Of a stretch of DNA of 5,562 nucleotides, positions 5,438 to 5,562 are shown piece by piece. This DNA comes from Oscillibacter sp. (lineage in GTDB: Bacteria > Bacillota > Clostridia > Oscillospirales > Oscillospiraceae), in the NCBI GenBank assembly GCA_022796315.1, contig JAAWIL010000267.1:1-5562 (forward strand), given 5' to 3'. Numbering within the stretch: position 1 is the stretch's first letter; every line of letters begins with the position of its first letter. The notes beneath the pieces are model-generated. The model was not told the origin of the DNA. It did no database searches and worked only from the letters and a program-made list of their open reading frames with translations. Made by a program: the position numbers and the translations under genes.

Positions 5438-5562
5438 GAGCCTGTTTAGGATCTCAGCGTGCAGGGATTGGCGAGGGGATTTTTTGTCCAGCAAGGCAAA
5501 AAGCCGCCGCAATCCTGGCGGATTGCAAGGGTTTTTAACGAAGTCTGGACGGAAAATACGCC
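5438..5562 (+). repeat. Structured dispersed repeat, 5' part (right copy)
   Basis: This is the 5' portion of the repeat whose 3' end lies at 1-92. It starts with GAGCCTGTTT eight bases after the dctP stop and is cut by the window edge. Bases 5479-5491 pair with 5545-5557 (13 pairs, two of them G-T). A perfect inner hairpin pairs GCAATCC (5509-5515) with GGATTGC (5520-5526) around TGGC. GGCG (5470-5473) can pair with CGCC (5559-5562). Using the left copy for the missing 3' end, 5438-5455 would pair with the equivalent of 75-92 over 18 positions. No reading frame of interest is present. It could be a MITE, a REP-like mRNA element or part of an untranslated RNA. The position suggests an effect on the dctP transcript. 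Confidence 0.8.

Overview
The window looks like chromosomal DNA from a fairly GC-rich member of the Clostridia (Bacillota), most plausibly a gut Oscillospiraceae-type organism. This rests on strong AGGAGG-like ribosome binding sites, three regulator/transporter families common in such genomes, a lipoprotein with a short Lys-rich signal, and G-rich codon use. No taxonomic marker is present, so the placement is an inference.

Layout, all genes on the + strand. Positions 1-92 are the 3' part of a structured dispersed repeat. Positions 93-219 are a short GC-rich leader. Positions 220-2670 encode a large MalT-like (STAND ATPase) LuxR-family regulator. After 66 bases, 2737-3804 encodes an unusual regulator in which an XRE-type helix-turn-helix precedes a complete FadR-type GntR protein (winged helix plus FCD ligand domain). 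Positions 3805-4271 are a 467-base non-coding region, AT-richer than the genes, carrying several hairpins: a GC-rich stem, a long terminator-like stem-loop with a competing downstream pairing, and a weak promoter candidate. Positions 4272-5429 encode a DctP-type TRAP transporter solute-binding lipoprotein. Eight bases after its stop, at 5438, a second copy of the repeat starts in the same orientation and runs off the window end.

The genes read as a regulatory and uptake module. Two ligand- or nucleotide-responsive regulators precede the substrate-binding subunit of a TRAP transporter, whose membrane subunits (DctQ, DctM) would be expected beyond 5562 but cannot be seen. FCD-domain GntR regulators commonly control uptake of organic or sugar acids, so the GntR-like protein is the better candidate for direct control of dctP. 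The substrate cannot be named from sequence.

The most notable non-gene signal is the repeat at the two ends. Joining the two partial copies gives an element of about 160 bases with 18-base terminal inverted repeats and nested internal stems. One stem shows a compensatory base-pair change between the copies, which suggests selection on structure. The second copy sits directly behind dctP, where it could act on mRNA stability or on the ratio of binding protein to membrane subunits.
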